From: an uncultured Prevotellaceae bacterium
GTDB taxonomy: Bacteria > Bacteroidota > Bacteroidia > Bacteroidales > Bacteroidaceae
Assembly: GCA_900315075.1 (NCBI GenBank)
Contig: OMXV01000005.1
Span: 62,001 to 126,000 of the forward strand
Direction of reading: 5' to 3'
Length of the DNA stretch: 64,000 nt
The position numbers were made by a program, and so were the translations under genes. Shown here one piece after another: positions 6,751 through 16,348 of this stretch (within the stretch, counting starts at the first letter, position 1; every line of letters starts with the position of its first letter). The notes beneath the pieces were generated by a model. It was given only the letters and a program-made list of their open reading frames with translations, was not told the DNA's origin and made no database searches.

Positions 6751-9458
6751 TTGACCAGCACTTTCCTCGTGCTAACCACGCCGTTGGCGTATGTCTGGCG
6801 AACGATGTTCACACCCTTGGTGAGTGTGCCGCGACGGGTGCCGTCGAGACCATAGACCTCGGTGCGGATGATATTGCCTTCGGGCTGTAGTGTGGCGATG
6901 GCGTCGAGAGCTGACTCAGAATAGGTCTGTGAGTACTCGCCATTGTTCATCACATAGACATCATAGACTTGGCCACTTGATTTGGCGGCGGTGTGCAGGA
7001 TGCGCACATACACCTCGCCGTTCTCCTCGTAGCTCACCTTTGTCCGTTTCCAGTTACGCTTGATGAGCGAATAGTTCACGTCGCCGAGTTTTGTCCAGTT
7101 CTCGCCGTCGGCGCTTACCTCTATTTGCATGGTCGGGATTTCACCCTCATTGCCGTTGCCAGCATAGACGATGACATCGAATGGGCCTGCATATTTCGTG
7201 GTTGTCTCTAATGAGGCGTTGAATGGACCGTCGGAGGGTTGTTTGCCGAAGGTCACGGCATTGGGTGTGATGCCGATGCTATCGTTCACACCGATGGCAT
7301 CGTCGGCAGAGTCAGGATTTCTCATACTGGTGTCACCGATGGCATAGCCAAGGTTGAGGTTTTCCCAAACCATCACCTGTCCACGTGACTTGATTATCCA
7401 GCCGCCTGCCTCATAGGTCTCAGGAGGAAGGACGTTGTAAATAATGCTGTCCTGGCCATCGCTACCTGTCACCACTTCTTTCACAGAGTTTTCGTCATAG
7501 TATTTACCTGCGTTTTTACCCCATGTGAAGAAATAGTTGGCATTGATAATCTCGCCTGCATCGTTGGTCTGCTGACCCTTGCCCTTCCAATCGTCGGCAT
7601 TGGCATCGAAGTGTGCCATGATGTCCCAGCGGATAGTAGTATTGTTGATGCCATCGACACCGACAAATTTGCTCACTACCTCAGAAGGCAGGAAGTCGCC
7701 ACCGGAAGCGAATGCATAGATGGTGGTGGGAGTGGTGATTTCCACAGGCTCGTTGAAAGCGGTTGACTCAGACTCTGCTGAGCGGTTGGCAAAGTTATAA
7801 TATACGGTGGTTCCCTCAGTAGCGCCAGTGATGGTAACTACTGACTTGCCCTGCTCACGAGCAACGGTGATGGTGGGGGTGGCAGCCTTTTGCTTGACGA
7901 TAATGGCAGCCTCGGCCACCTCACTGTCTAAATAGCCGTCGCCAATGCCGAAGGCCTTCACTGTGGCAGCCTCGGTCAGCGTGAATGGACCCGTGTAGAG
8001 CGTGCTCTCTATAGTTGGTGTGGCACCGTTGGTAGTGTAATAGATAGCAGTGGAATTGGCAGCGGTAATGCTTACTTCTGTAGCGCCGTCGTTGTAGGTT
8101 TGGCTTATATGAGGTGTGCTGACGGGCACCACATTGTTCTTGGTGTTAGCCACTGCGAGAAGAGCCTGTGAGGGCAGCGAGATAAGTGCCTGCTCAGAGG
8201 CAACGAGCATATCTTCCAAGGTCATAGGAAGAAGCATGTAAGCATTGCGTGTCTTGTTGTGCATGTGAATAGCTACCACATCGCCAGCCTTGGCCAGAAT
8301 GGCATCGTTGGCAAAGTAGTCACCTAACTGTACGCCGGTGACACCGCCCGAGGTAAGGTATTCTAAGCCACCCTCAATGTCGAGGCCCTCAAAGACACTG
8401 CTTGTGGCATCTTGGATGGTGAGGATTCCCGTGTCTGTCTTCACTGCATTGCCATAACCTAATGCTTCATAGAGGTTGGGGTTCAGGTTAAGCACTGGCA
8501 CATAAGCAATCACGCTCTTGATGAGTGGCAGGTAGGGGTCGTTGGGTGTAATGGTAGGGCTGATAACGATAGCATCGTATTCCTTCAGGTCATCGGCAGT
8601 GACAGGTGTCGTCTTTGCTGCGAGGTCGATGTCGGTGATGGTAAAGTGGCTGTCGCCGCTAAGGAAAGCATGGGCATAGTCATCGTCCAGATTTCCGCTG
8701 CACAGATATGCTACCTTTTTGGCATCCTCAACCTGGGGAGAGTCACCGTCGCCAACGGTGATATAGTAAATATGACAACCATTGGTATTGTAGATTTGGA
8801 TGTCGTAGGTGCCATCGTCATTGGGTGTGTCGGCTGCATCGGTGGGTACAAGCCATTGCTGGTCGGTGTAGGCTGTCGGTGCGGGAACACTATTGCCATC
8901 GGGGTCGAGTAACTGTGTGCCGCTGGTACCATGGCCGATATAGAGGTTTACACCACGGGCGTCGGTCACTTTGTGCGACTCCACACCCATCTTAATCACT
9001 GTGCCGGGAGCCACATGGGGGATGACAAAATAATTCTTCTTCGAACCGCCCAACCAGAGGTAGGATGGACCTTCATAAGGGCCGAAACTGCTCGATGGGT
9101 CTGGGCCAGGATAGTTGACGGCGATAGCCAATGAGCGGTCGGTAGTGTTGGTGTAGAGTAAACCTTCCAGTTCTGCGATGGGTTCTCCATTGGCCTGTAG
9201 GGTGGTTCCATCGGCGTTACCTTGATGGGTTACCTCCCAGAAACAGTTGTCTTTGGAGGCTTCAGTCGGTTGGGTGGCGTCTTTCTTCTCCACATCCGAC
9301 CAGGCGCCAGTAGAAGGACCCTTGGCAGATTCAGCCTTTAGGTTCTCAACAGTGTGGGCACTCCATTTCGTGAAGTCCCACGACTTCCTGTAGGTCTCTT
9401 GTGCGCTTGCACTCATGGTGATGGCAAGCAGCAAGGTTAGTGTAAAAATTTTTCTCAT
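6747..9458 (-). CDS. Large T9SS-type secreted multidomain protein (paralogue B)
   Basis: 903 residues. Signal peptide 1-20 (MRKIFTLTLLLAITMSASAQ), WDFTKWS module from about 27, a longer and different N-terminal beta region to about 245, then the same order as paralogue A: alpha/beta region (VAYLCSGNLDDDYAH, IVISPTITP), two chitobiase C-terminal-like repeats (IYYTTNGATPTIESTLYTG), a discoidin-like beta domain and a T9SS-type tail (GLDGTRRGTLTKG ... RKVLVK). From about residue 590 onward it is nearly identical to paralogue A. It lies 63 nt behind SusD of the FAS1/SusCD cluster on the same strand, so it may be the terminal gene and exported surface component of that operon. Function unknown; glycan binding is an inference. 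Confidence 0.75.
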   Translation of the reverse strand: MRKIFTLTLLLAITMSASAQETYRKSWDFTKWSAHTVENLKAESAKGPSTGAWSDVEKKDATQPTEASKDNCFWEVTHQGNADGTTLQANGEPIAELEGLLYTNTTDRSLAIAVNYPGPDPSSSFGPYEGPSYLWLGGSKKNYFVIPHVAPGTVIKMGVESHKVTDARGVNLYIGHGTSGTQLLDPDGNSVPAPTAYTDQQWLVPTDAADTPNDDGTYDIQIYNTNGCHIYYITVGDGDSPQVEDAKKVAYLCSGNLDDDYAHAFLSGDSHFTITDIDLAAKTTPVTADDLKEYDAIVISPTITPNDPYLPLIKSVIAYVPVLNLNPNLYEALGYGNAVKTDTGILTIQDATSSVFEGLDIEGGLEYLTSGGVTGVQLGDYFANDAILAKAGDVVAIHMHNKTRNAYMLLPMTLEDMLVASEQALISLPSQALLAVANTKNNVVPVSTPHISQTYNDGATEVSITAANSTAIYYTTNGATPTIESTLYTGPFTLTEAATVKAFGIGDGYLDSEVAEAAIIVKQKAATPTITVAREQGKSVVTITGATEGTTVYYNFANRSAESESTAFNEPVEITTPTTIYAFASGGDFLPSEVVSKFVGVDGINNTTIRWDIMAHFDANADDWKGKGQQTNDAGEIINANYFFTWGKNAGKYYDENSVKEVVTGSDGQDSIIYNVLPPETYEAGGWIIKSRGQVMVWENLNLGYAIGDTSMRNPDSADDAIGVNDSIGITPNAVTFGKQPSDGPFNASLETTTKYAGPFDVIVYAGNGNEGEIPTMQIEVSADGENWTKLGDVNYSLIKRNWKRTKVSYEENGEVYVRILHTAAKSSGQVYDVYVMNNGEYSQTYSESALDAIATLQPEGNIIRTEVYGLDGTRRGTLTKGVNIVRQTYANGVVSTRKVLVK

Positions 9459-9521
9459 AGTTTCAGTTTTTAGAGATAATATGATTTGATTGATAGTTTA
9501 ATCATTATTCCTTCTATACCT

Positions 9522-11264
9522 TTAGAATCCCAAATCGAAGGGTACCCAGTTGCCTCCTTCCATGATTTTGGCGCGTACGCTGCTCGCAAGTGCGGCATCT
9601 TGGTATTTCTCTGCCACGCGGTCGGCAGCGATGGAGGGGTCGTTGTAGCGTACCACCATACGGTTCATCATCGGGTACACTTTACCCTCGGCGGCAAATT
9701 CGAGCATAGCTTCGTCGAGTATAGCCAGGTCGTTGTATTTTAGTGTACCTTGGTCGCCCAACTCGAAAGTATTTTCTTTTATGTCGCGTGGCACCAGTCC
9801 GGTGAAACACCCTCGTATGCCTAATGAGGGGTATCTGCGTGTGCCAAAGTTGGCTGTGCCTGTCCAGTCGCACTTGGTCGGATCGATGGTGCTGGCAAAA
9901 CCTTCCCATTCAGCGCGCTCAGGATTGAAACAGTTGTCACCCTCGCCGGCTTTCACACCTGTGTTGAAAACGGCATTGAAGGCAGTGAAACGTTTCAGGT
10001 GGTTGAGTGCCTCGCAGAGCATTATGTGATATTGGGTAGCGCGGTAGATATAGATGTGGCAGTCGTCTTGATAGGCATTTAAACGGGCTGTGCTGTTAAC
10101 GGGTCGGAACTTTGAGATGTAGTCTTGTCCAGCAGAGGTGCCAAAGACACATTTATAGCGGGTGTCGTTGGTGGTGCCGCCGGGATTGAACTGTGCACTT
10201 AGGAAACGTGCTTTGCCATTGGCAGATGGACGAAGCAGATACTGGTTGGGATATTCGTTAGAGAAATGACGTAAAAGAGTGTTCGTCTGATTATTGGTAT
10301 AGTCATAGATGATGGCTGAAACAGCCTCGTAGGGGTAGGGCTGGCTGTTGTTCCATATCGGACTGTAATGGCCTGGTGTGGCGGCAGAGGGAAGCCAATA
10401 AACATTGCTACCAGGGTCGCTGGTGACATTGATTTGTTTGCCCAACGCTTGTAGTAGGATATCAGCGGCAGCCTTGTAGGTTGAGGTGGCATCCTGGTTG
10501 CGGGAGTCGAGTACGGCTCCTTTCCACAGACACAATTCTGCATAGAGACCTGCATATGCAGGCACCATATAGTTCCACTTGCGATATTGGCTGCTGGCAA
10601 GGCTCACGCTGTGGGTGGGGTCGAGCCACTCATACCAGTCGATTTCCTTTTGGCTGGAGACACCTTCGAAACCATCGTTGAGTGTTTGGAGACATTTGTC
10701 AATCAACTCGGGTAGGTCTAGTAGGCGGAAACGGTCGCCCTCCTTGATGGCACTCATTTCGGTGATAGGGTCGTCGAACCATACTGCCTTGCCGTAAATC
10801 TCGGCCAGTGTCTTATACGTCCACACTTTCGTGCGAATCGTGGAAGCTACGAGCGACTCCCAAGCTTCGGTATCGACGTTAGGGCGCGACTTGTATGCTC
10901 GCATGTTCTCCAGATAGTCGTTGCAGGCGATAATCACCTCGTAGTAACCCTGGGGATTGGCATAGGAGTTGGTCTGAAGATTCTGGTCGTAGTTGTAGAG
11001 GGCGATTAACTCATTGTTAGATTCATCGGTGGGTTCTATCAACTCGCCACGGACCTCAGTGAGAAGGATTTCCTTGTCGCCGATTTCCTGCATCTTGGTC
11101 ATAATACCTAAGAAACCAGTGTACATCTCGGTGTTGCTGGTGAAACCATCGTCGCCGTTGAATTCGTCTTCTGTCTCAGGGTCCCAGAAGTCGGAGCAAC
11201 TGGTGAACAATGCCAAAATTGTGGCTATACAGATGGTGATGATGAATTGATATCTCAGTTTCAT
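9522..11264 (-). CDS. SusD/RagB-family outer-membrane lipoprotein
   Basis: 580 residues. Lipoprotein signal with LALFTSC (lipidated Cys near 23), then an N-terminal TPR-like part (NDYLENMRAY, WTYKTLAEIYG) and C-terminal SusD features (YHIMLCEALNHL, EFAAEGKVYPMMNRMVVRY). SusD proteins cap the SusC barrel at the cell surface and help capture oligomeric ligands. It follows its SusC gene by 61 nt. The ligand is unknown, and no glycan-active enzyme is encoded in the operon. Confidence 0.9.
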   Translation of the reverse strand: MKLRYQFIITICIATILALFTSCSDFWDPETEDEFNGDDGFTSNTEMYTGFLGIMTKMQEIGDKEILLTEVRGELIEPTDESNNELIALYNYDQNLQTNSYANPQGYYEVIIACNDYLENMRAYKSRPNVDTEAWESLVASTIRTKVWTYKTLAEIYGKAVWFDDPITEMSAIKEGDRFRLLDLPELIDKCLQTLNDGFEGVSSQKEIDWYEWLDPTHSVSLASSQYRKWNYMVPAYAGLYAELCLWKGAVLDSRNQDATSTYKAAADILLQALGKQINVTSDPGSNVYWLPSAATPGHYSPIWNNSQPYPYEAVSAIIYDYTNNQTNTLLRHFSNEYPNQYLLRPSANGKARFLSAQFNPGGTTNDTRYKCVFGTSAGQDYISKFRPVNSTARLNAYQDDCHIYIYRATQYHIMLCEALNHLKRFTAFNAVFNTGVKAGEGDNCFNPERAEWEGFASTIDPTKCDWTGTANFGTRRYPSLGIRGCFTGLVPRDIKENTFELGDQGTLKYNDLAILDEAMLEFAAEGKVYPMMNRMVVRYNDPSIAADRVAEKYQDAALASSVRAKIMEGGNWVPFDLGF

Positions 11265-11325
11265 ATCATGCTTGTTTTTTTATTTTTTATCTTGTACTTA
11301 AAAAACTCTAAACTTAAGAACTCAC

Positions 11326-14300
11326 TTAGAATCTCAGGTTGACTCCCATTCTTACTGAGCGGGGGGCTGTGGCCTTGGCATAGTCCACACCTTGCATCAA
11401 AGGACTGTAGGAATAGGCATATTCAGGGTCGAGGCCTAAATAGTCGGTCAGACAGAGCAGGTTTTGACCCGTCACAAAAAGGGTTCCGCCCTGGATGAAA
11501 TTCCAGATGGGCTTATTCCATGTATAACTCAAAGTGATATCGCGGAGTTTCAGATAACTGGCATCCTCAATCCATCGGTCACTGAAGGCATTGTTACCTA
11601 CGCGGTCATTGTAACGCACACGGGGCATGTCGGTGTCCTGACCTTCCATCAACCAGCGGCGGTTGACGGAAGCGGCTTGGTTGGAGAAGTCTTTCGACGA
11701 CTCGGTCTCGCGGCGAACAGCATTGTAGGCGTCATTGCCCACTGAATAGGCAAACGTCATATCGAGGGCAAATTGTTTGTACTCGATGCGGGTAAATAGC
11801 GAACCGAAGAAATCGGGTAGGGCGGAGCCAATGATATCGCGGTCGGAATCGTCGATGACACCGTCTCCATTTTTATCTACAAAGTGGATGTCGCCGGCTG
11901 CAAATGGTTGGCCGTTGGCACTCAGATGGGCGGCCTCAGCCTCTGCCGTGGTCTTGAAAACACCAAGGCTACGCAGACCGTAGAAAGAGTAGGGGTCTTC
12001 ATCAACACGGGTGATGACTTGAGCATTATCAGTCAGCGTAGTGACAATCTCATTGAGTGTGCCAAGGGATTTCACTTTATTGCTCAGTGTGGTGAGGTTG
12101 CCGCCGATGGTCCAACGGACGTCTTTGGTGTAGATGGGTGAGAAGGCCAATGACAACTCAATACCGCTGCTCTGCAATTCGGCCTCATTGCTATAATAGG
12201 CACTGGAACCCAAGATGGGTGAGCGGTTGCCAGAGATGACCACGTCGGTAGCAGAGGTGTTGTAGTAGCCTACACCCAGTTGGATGCGATGGCGCAGCAG
12301 TGATGCTTCGATGCCGGCATTAAGGGTGCGGTCGCGTTCGGGTTTGAGGTAAGTGCTGGGAACATTGCCTCGAACAATACCAGAGATGGTCTGGTAAGGA
12401 TTGGATGTATAATAGTATTTCCCGTATTTTGAGGAGTAGCGGCTGTTGCCCGTGAATGTCAGATTGCCATAGACGTTCAATTTGTCTATCCACGACACAT
12501 GGGATAGTGTGGGCAGATTCTTGGCCATCAGCACCACATCAGCAGCGGGATAAAGCGACATGCGATTGGCATCCTTGCCCACCGAAGATGCTCCGTCGAG
12601 CGAGGCGGTGACACCTACTTTGACCAGGTTAAGGAATGTCCAGTCGGCATGGGCGTAGAAGTTCATCCAGTTCCATTTGTTGTTATAACCAGAGAAATAT
12701 TTGCCTAATTTCTGGGCATCGCCAAGGGTTTGATAGAAGTCGTTATTGGAGTTGCGTCCAAAACCAGCATCGTATTCGTAGGAGGTGGTGAGTGCCTGCC
12801 AACCGGCATTGAACCCAAACTTATGTGAATCTCCTACATTCAATTTATATGCGGCATTGACGCTGTAGTACATGTTGAATGTATGATTGGTACCCACACG
12901 AATGGTATTGTCGGCCTGACCGAACTGGTCGAACAACGGAACGATGTCCTGGTTGTTGATACCAGGGATGAAAGCCTCTTCTTGATTATAGTTATAATAC
13001 ATACCTACAATGCCATTGAGGGTAAGGTTGCGAATAGGGGTGTAGATAAGGTGAAGCTTCATGTTCATGTCGTATTGGCGGTTTTTGCCGTTCATGGTAT
13101 TGACAAGCGAGACAGGGTTGCTCACGATGAAGTCTTCGTTCTCGATGGCACCAAACCAATAGCTGGCGTAGGTGTTGATGAGATTGCCATACATGTCGCT
13201 CTTATAAGGACTCAGAAGCGGGGCGCGGCGATAGGCGGCGAGTAGCGGGTTTGTTTCCCTTGAGAGCCCTTGCTCTTGGTATTGGCCGTTGAGGTAGGCG
13301 GTATTGATGTTGGCGCGTATCTCAAATTGCTTGCTGACAAGTACCGAGGCGTTGATTTGTCCGTTGTAGCGGTCGCTATGGGTGTTCTTCAGTGTTCCTT
13401 GGTCACCCATATAGCCGAGTGAGATGTTGTATTTGGCAATGTTGTCACCACCTTCCACACGGAAGAGGTAGTCCATGGTCGAACTGTTGCGGTAGATTTC
13501 ATCTTGCCAGTCGGTATCGTATTGGTAGAGGTACGATTTATTAGCCTGTGGGTCGCGAAGGAAGTTGAAATCGTTGAAAAACGCCTCCATGTTGGGATAA
13601 TAAGTCAGACCGATGTCACTCAGATAATTTTTGTATTCCGAGGAGTTCATCATGGGGATTCGCTTCGAGTTCCAGTTCATGCCGGCGATGGCAGAGAAGG
13701 TGATACGGGTGTTCATGTCGCTGGAGACTGCCTGGTCTGTCTCTATCATGATGACGCCGTTGCTGCCCATCGAACCGTATGCGGCTGCCTCGGCACCTTT
13801 CACCACCGTGATGTTACGAATGTCGAGGTTGTTGAGTGATTGGAATAAGGAGCGGGAATAGCCACCGATAATCTGGCTCAAGTTGGCATCGGGCAGATAG
13901 GGCACGCCATTGATGACAATAAGGGGGGCGTTTTCTGCCACCAACGAACGAATGCCGCGCAGTTGCAGATAGGCTCCCTCGCCAGTCATACCGCTTTTAT
14001 TGGTTACCTGCAGACCGGAGATTTCACCCTTCAATGCGTTGTCAATCGACAGGGAGCCTTTGCCGAAGTCCTTGCGGTTGATATTGGTCATACTGGTGGC
14101 CGATACATCGCCCTGAGTGGTGGCAAAGGGGGTGACCTTGGTCTCATTGTAACGGCTCATCGTTTCTTCCACCATGTAGATGTTCAGGTCGCTGGCATTG
14201 GCATCATAGACATATAGTGTCTGAGTGTAATAACCATCGTGGCCAATGTTCAGTTGGCTGCCGCGGGTTACACCGTTGATGGTGAAACTTCCATCGCTAC

Positions 14301-14463
14301 CGCTACGCACAGTGGCACAGCCAGGCGAGGAAATAAAGGCATCGACGATGGGCTGACCTGTCGTGGTGAACACATGACCACTTAGCTGTTGGGCAGAGGC
14401 ATTGATTGCCATCATCAATAGCAACGACAGACATAGAATGACTTTCTTCATATGATTGTTCAT
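11326..14463 (-). CDS. SusC/RagA-family TonB-dependent transporter
   Basis: 1045 residues from the ATG at 14461-14463 (MNNHMKKVILCL); a second ATG at 14451 gives an equally good signal peptide. The longer frame starting at 14526 is rejected because it adds a non-signal, repeat-coded extension. Order: signal peptide, carboxypeptidase-regulatory-like beta domain (QLSGHVFTTTGQPIVDAF), plug domain (LQLRGIRSLVAENAPLIVIN, SMGSNGVIMIETD) and a long beta barrel ending VRMGVNLRF. It imports a SusD-captured substrate across the outer membrane using TonB energy. It is preceded by a 142-nt gap with repeats and followed by its SusD partner. Confidence 0.92.
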   Translation of the reverse strand: MNNHMKKVILCLSLLLMMAINASAQQLSGHVFTTTGQPIVDAFISSPGCATVRSGSDGSFTINGVTRGSQLNIGHDGYYTQTLYVYDANASDLNIYMVEETMSRYNETKVTPFATTQGDVSATSMTNINRKDFGKGSLSIDNALKGEISGLQVTNKSGMTGEGAYLQLRGIRSLVAENAPLIVINGVPYLPDANLSQIIGGYSRSLFQSLNNLDIRNITVVKGAEAAAYGSMGSNGVIMIETDQAVSSDMNTRITFSAIAGMNWNSKRIPMMNSSEYKNYLSDIGLTYYPNMEAFFNDFNFLRDPQANKSYLYQYDTDWQDEIYRNSSTMDYLFRVEGGDNIAKYNISLGYMGDQGTLKNTHSDRYNGQINASVLVSKQFEIRANINTAYLNGQYQEQGLSRETNPLLAAYRRAPLLSPYKSDMYGNLINTYASYWFGAIENEDFIVSNPVSLVNTMNGKNRQYDMNMKLHLIYTPIRNLTLNGIVGMYYNYNQEEAFIPGINNQDIVPLFDQFGQADNTIRVGTNHTFNMYYSVNAAYKLNVGDSHKFGFNAGWQALTTSYEYDAGFGRNSNNDFYQTLGDAQKLGKYFSGYNNKWNWMNFYAHADWTFLNLVKVGVTASLDGASSVGKDANRMSLYPAADVVLMAKNLPTLSHVSWIDKLNVYGNLTFTGNSRYSSKYGKYYYTSNPYQTISGIVRGNVPSTYLKPERDRTLNAGIEASLLRHRIQLGVGYYNTSATDVVISGNRSPILGSSAYYSNEAELQSSGIELSLAFSPIYTKDVRWTIGGNLTTLSNKVKSLGTLNEIVTTLTDNAQVITRVDEDPYSFYGLRSLGVFKTTAEAEAAHLSANGQPFAAGDIHFVDKNGDGVIDDSDRDIIGSALPDFFGSLFTRIEYKQFALDMTFAYSVGNDAYNAVRRETESSKDFSNQAASVNRRWLMEGQDTDMPRVRYNDRVGNNAFSDRWIEDASYLKLRDITLSYTWNKPIWNFIQGGTLFVTGQNLLCLTDYLGLDPEYAYSYSPLMQGVDYAKATAPRSVRMGVNLRF

Positions 14464-14477
14464 AGATTGATGTTTTG

Positions 14478-14600
14478 TGGAGTTTTGGAGCTTCGGAGTT
14501 TTGGAGTTTGGACGTATGCACTTCAAATCTTTAGACGGTATTGGTCGTGATGGATAGGGGTATTGTCTATACTCCCATACTCCAACACTCCTATATTCCT
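14478..14600. repeat. Repeat-bearing gap between FAS1 gene and SusC
   Basis: Two word families occur: GGAGTTTTGGAGCTTCGGAG (from 14479) with a further GTTTTGGAGTTTGG, and ACTCCCATACTCCAACACTCC near 14570. The gap is the largest inside the FAS1/SusCD cluster. No clear TAnnTTTG promoter was found in it. Confidence 0.6.
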
Positions 14601-14605
14601 ATATA

Positions 14606-16315
14606 TTAATAATTGTTTGTTGTTGGGCGGAGGCACCAGTGGTGAAATTTCACGTTTGTCTTGCCTTCCCAGCTACTGCAGTTGATACGCATTACAATTT
14701 GCAGGGGACTACCATCGCCATGAAGGTCGGGAATCACCAGTTCTTCCATTATCTGCCCACCATCGGTGTCGTAGTTGGCGGCTTTGCTATTGCCTCCCAC
14801 CTCACGCACGTATGTGGCATCATATCCCTCGGGGTGGGTGTTGGAAAGTGTCGTACCGCGGTCGTAGTGGAACTCTGTACTCGTACCGAGAGTAATGGCG
14901 CGTGAACGGGCTATCTCTTGTCCCTCGCTGAGTACAATTACGGTGATGTCGAGTCCTTGGTTCTGCACGCTTCCCATGGCAAAGCGGTATGCTCCTGGGG
15001 GAATGAGGTAAGGGGTGACGCTGCCATCGGCATTCAGTTTTATAGGAGTGAAGTCGAGTTGGAAACCATCGGCATCGGCTATGTTGGAGGGTTTGTCGAA
15101 TCGTACGATGCGATTTTCGTGGAGGGGCCATACACCTGGAAGGGGAGACCAAGCAGCCACCTCGGTATTGCACTCCTTAAAATTCAGGTTGGTGTTCTTG
15201 AAATAGGTGGCCTTCTGCTCATCGGTACAATTCTCGTAATAGTAGAAATAGTCTTTCAGACGATACATCAGCAGGTTGTTGGGCAGATGTAGGCCGGTCA
15301 CTTTATAAACAATGCCGTTAGACAGTTCGATGGGGTCGCTGGTATCTACTCGCTGTACATTTGTACGCCACTGAGTGCTGAAGATGCTCTTTAGGTCAGT
15401 CTGAGTGGTGGTCATCATCTCTGCAGGGGTATAACGCTTGTTGTAGAACGATGATTTCAGTATCCAGCTCTTCATGATGCTGTCGCTGCGCTCCATATTC
15501 CATGAAGCAAGACGCTGGTGAGCATCGTTGAGGGCAGCATTGATGACGGCATTGGATGGCAGCAGCAGTGTGGCGGTGAGCGACTCAGAGTTCATGTCAA
15601 AATTCACCGACTCAAAGAAGGTGTTGCGGTATATAAACACAGAGTCATATACGGTATTACCTTGCTCGTTGACACCGATGGCCTTACTGTTGACACGGTC
15701 AAACTCCTTTCCCCCTGATGACAATACCATGTCGCGGAAGATGGAGTAGTCATCGTCGAGGTCATTGATGAAGTCGTAGAGTGACGTGGGGGTCTCTATC
15801 ATGTCGGAAATGACATAGATATAGCCCGTTGATGTTTTGACAACTTCCTTTACGGCACCATTGTTAAATAGGATGTGGTCCACAATGTTTCCTTCCTTAC
15901 CTTGTTCGTCGATACTCACGTTGACATATTTGCCGTGCCACATCATCAGGCGGGTGCCGTCGTCAAGATTGGCGGGTGAAATAGAGATGTCGCTGACATG
16001 GGAGCGAGTGACAAACTCAATTTTGTCTGTGGGTTGGCGGAAATGGTCGTTTGTCACCACAAGGATAGTGCTCAACTGGCCTTTCTTCGACAGCTCCTCA
16101 TAGATGCCCTGGTTGGCAAATAGGGTGTTCATGCTTGAAAGGTCACTACGGCTGTTGATATATTCCTGTGATGTCATGTTCACAATCTTCAACTCTTGGT
16201 TGGAGATAGGCGTCTCGGTATTGCTATAGTGCTCGTCGTCTTTTAATTCGGAGCAGGCTACGGCAAAGATGAGTACCGATAACAGCAACGCCTTGGTTAT
16301 GATGGTCTTATTCAT
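14606..16315 (-). CDS. Fasciclin (FAS1)-like lipoprotein C
   Basis: 569 residues. Lipoprotein signal (LLLSVLIFAVAC, Cys near 21) followed by two FAS1-like regions, recognised from QLSTILVVTNDHF and LTATLLLPSNAVI, which resemble the FAS1 strand 'T-x-FAPTN-x-AF', and GYIYVISDMIETP, which resembles the closing 'G-x-I-H-x-ID-x-L' motif. The C-terminal 180 residues form a separate beta-rich domain (GAYRFAMGSV, VIVLSEGQEIARSRAITLG) that may bind ligand. FAS1 domains mediate adhesion or protein-protein contacts in other organisms. It lies 33 nt behind lipoprotein B and ahead of the second SusC. The FAS1 call is weaker than for lipoprotein A. Confidence 0.65.
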   Translation of the reverse strand: MNKTIITKALLLSVLIFAVACSELKDDEHYSNTETPISNQELKIVNMTSQEYINSRSDLSSMNTLFANQGIYEELSKKGQLSTILVVTNDHFRQPTDKIEFVTRSHVSDISISPANLDDGTRLMMWHGKYVNVSIDEQGKEGNIVDHILFNNGAVKEVVKTSTGYIYVISDMIETPTSLYDFINDLDDDYSIFRDMVLSSGGKEFDRVNSKAIGVNEQGNTVYDSVFIYRNTFFESVNFDMNSESLTATLLLPSNAVINAALNDAHQRLASWNMERSDSIMKSWILKSSFYNKRYTPAEMMTTTQTDLKSIFSTQWRTNVQRVDTSDPIELSNGIVYKVTGLHLPNNLLMYRLKDYFYYYENCTDEQKATYFKNTNLNFKECNTEVAAWSPLPGVWPLHENRIVRFDKPSNIADADGFQLDFTPIKLNADGSVTPYLIPPGAYRFAMGSVQNQGLDITVIVLSEGQEIARSRAITLGTSTEFHYDRGTTLSNTHPEGYDATYVREVGGNSKAANYDTDGGQIMEELVIPDLHGDGSPLQIVMRINCSSWEGKTNVKFHHWCLRPTTNNY

Positions 16316-16348
16316 AGTGATATGCTTTATATGGTTCCGGGATAGAGA

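Noticed and set aside
14464-14526. Longer start of the second-cluster SusC gene
   Set aside because: The extension is coded by repeat words (SKTPKLQNS) ahead of a normal signal peptide starting at MNNHMKK, so the internal ATG is preferred.
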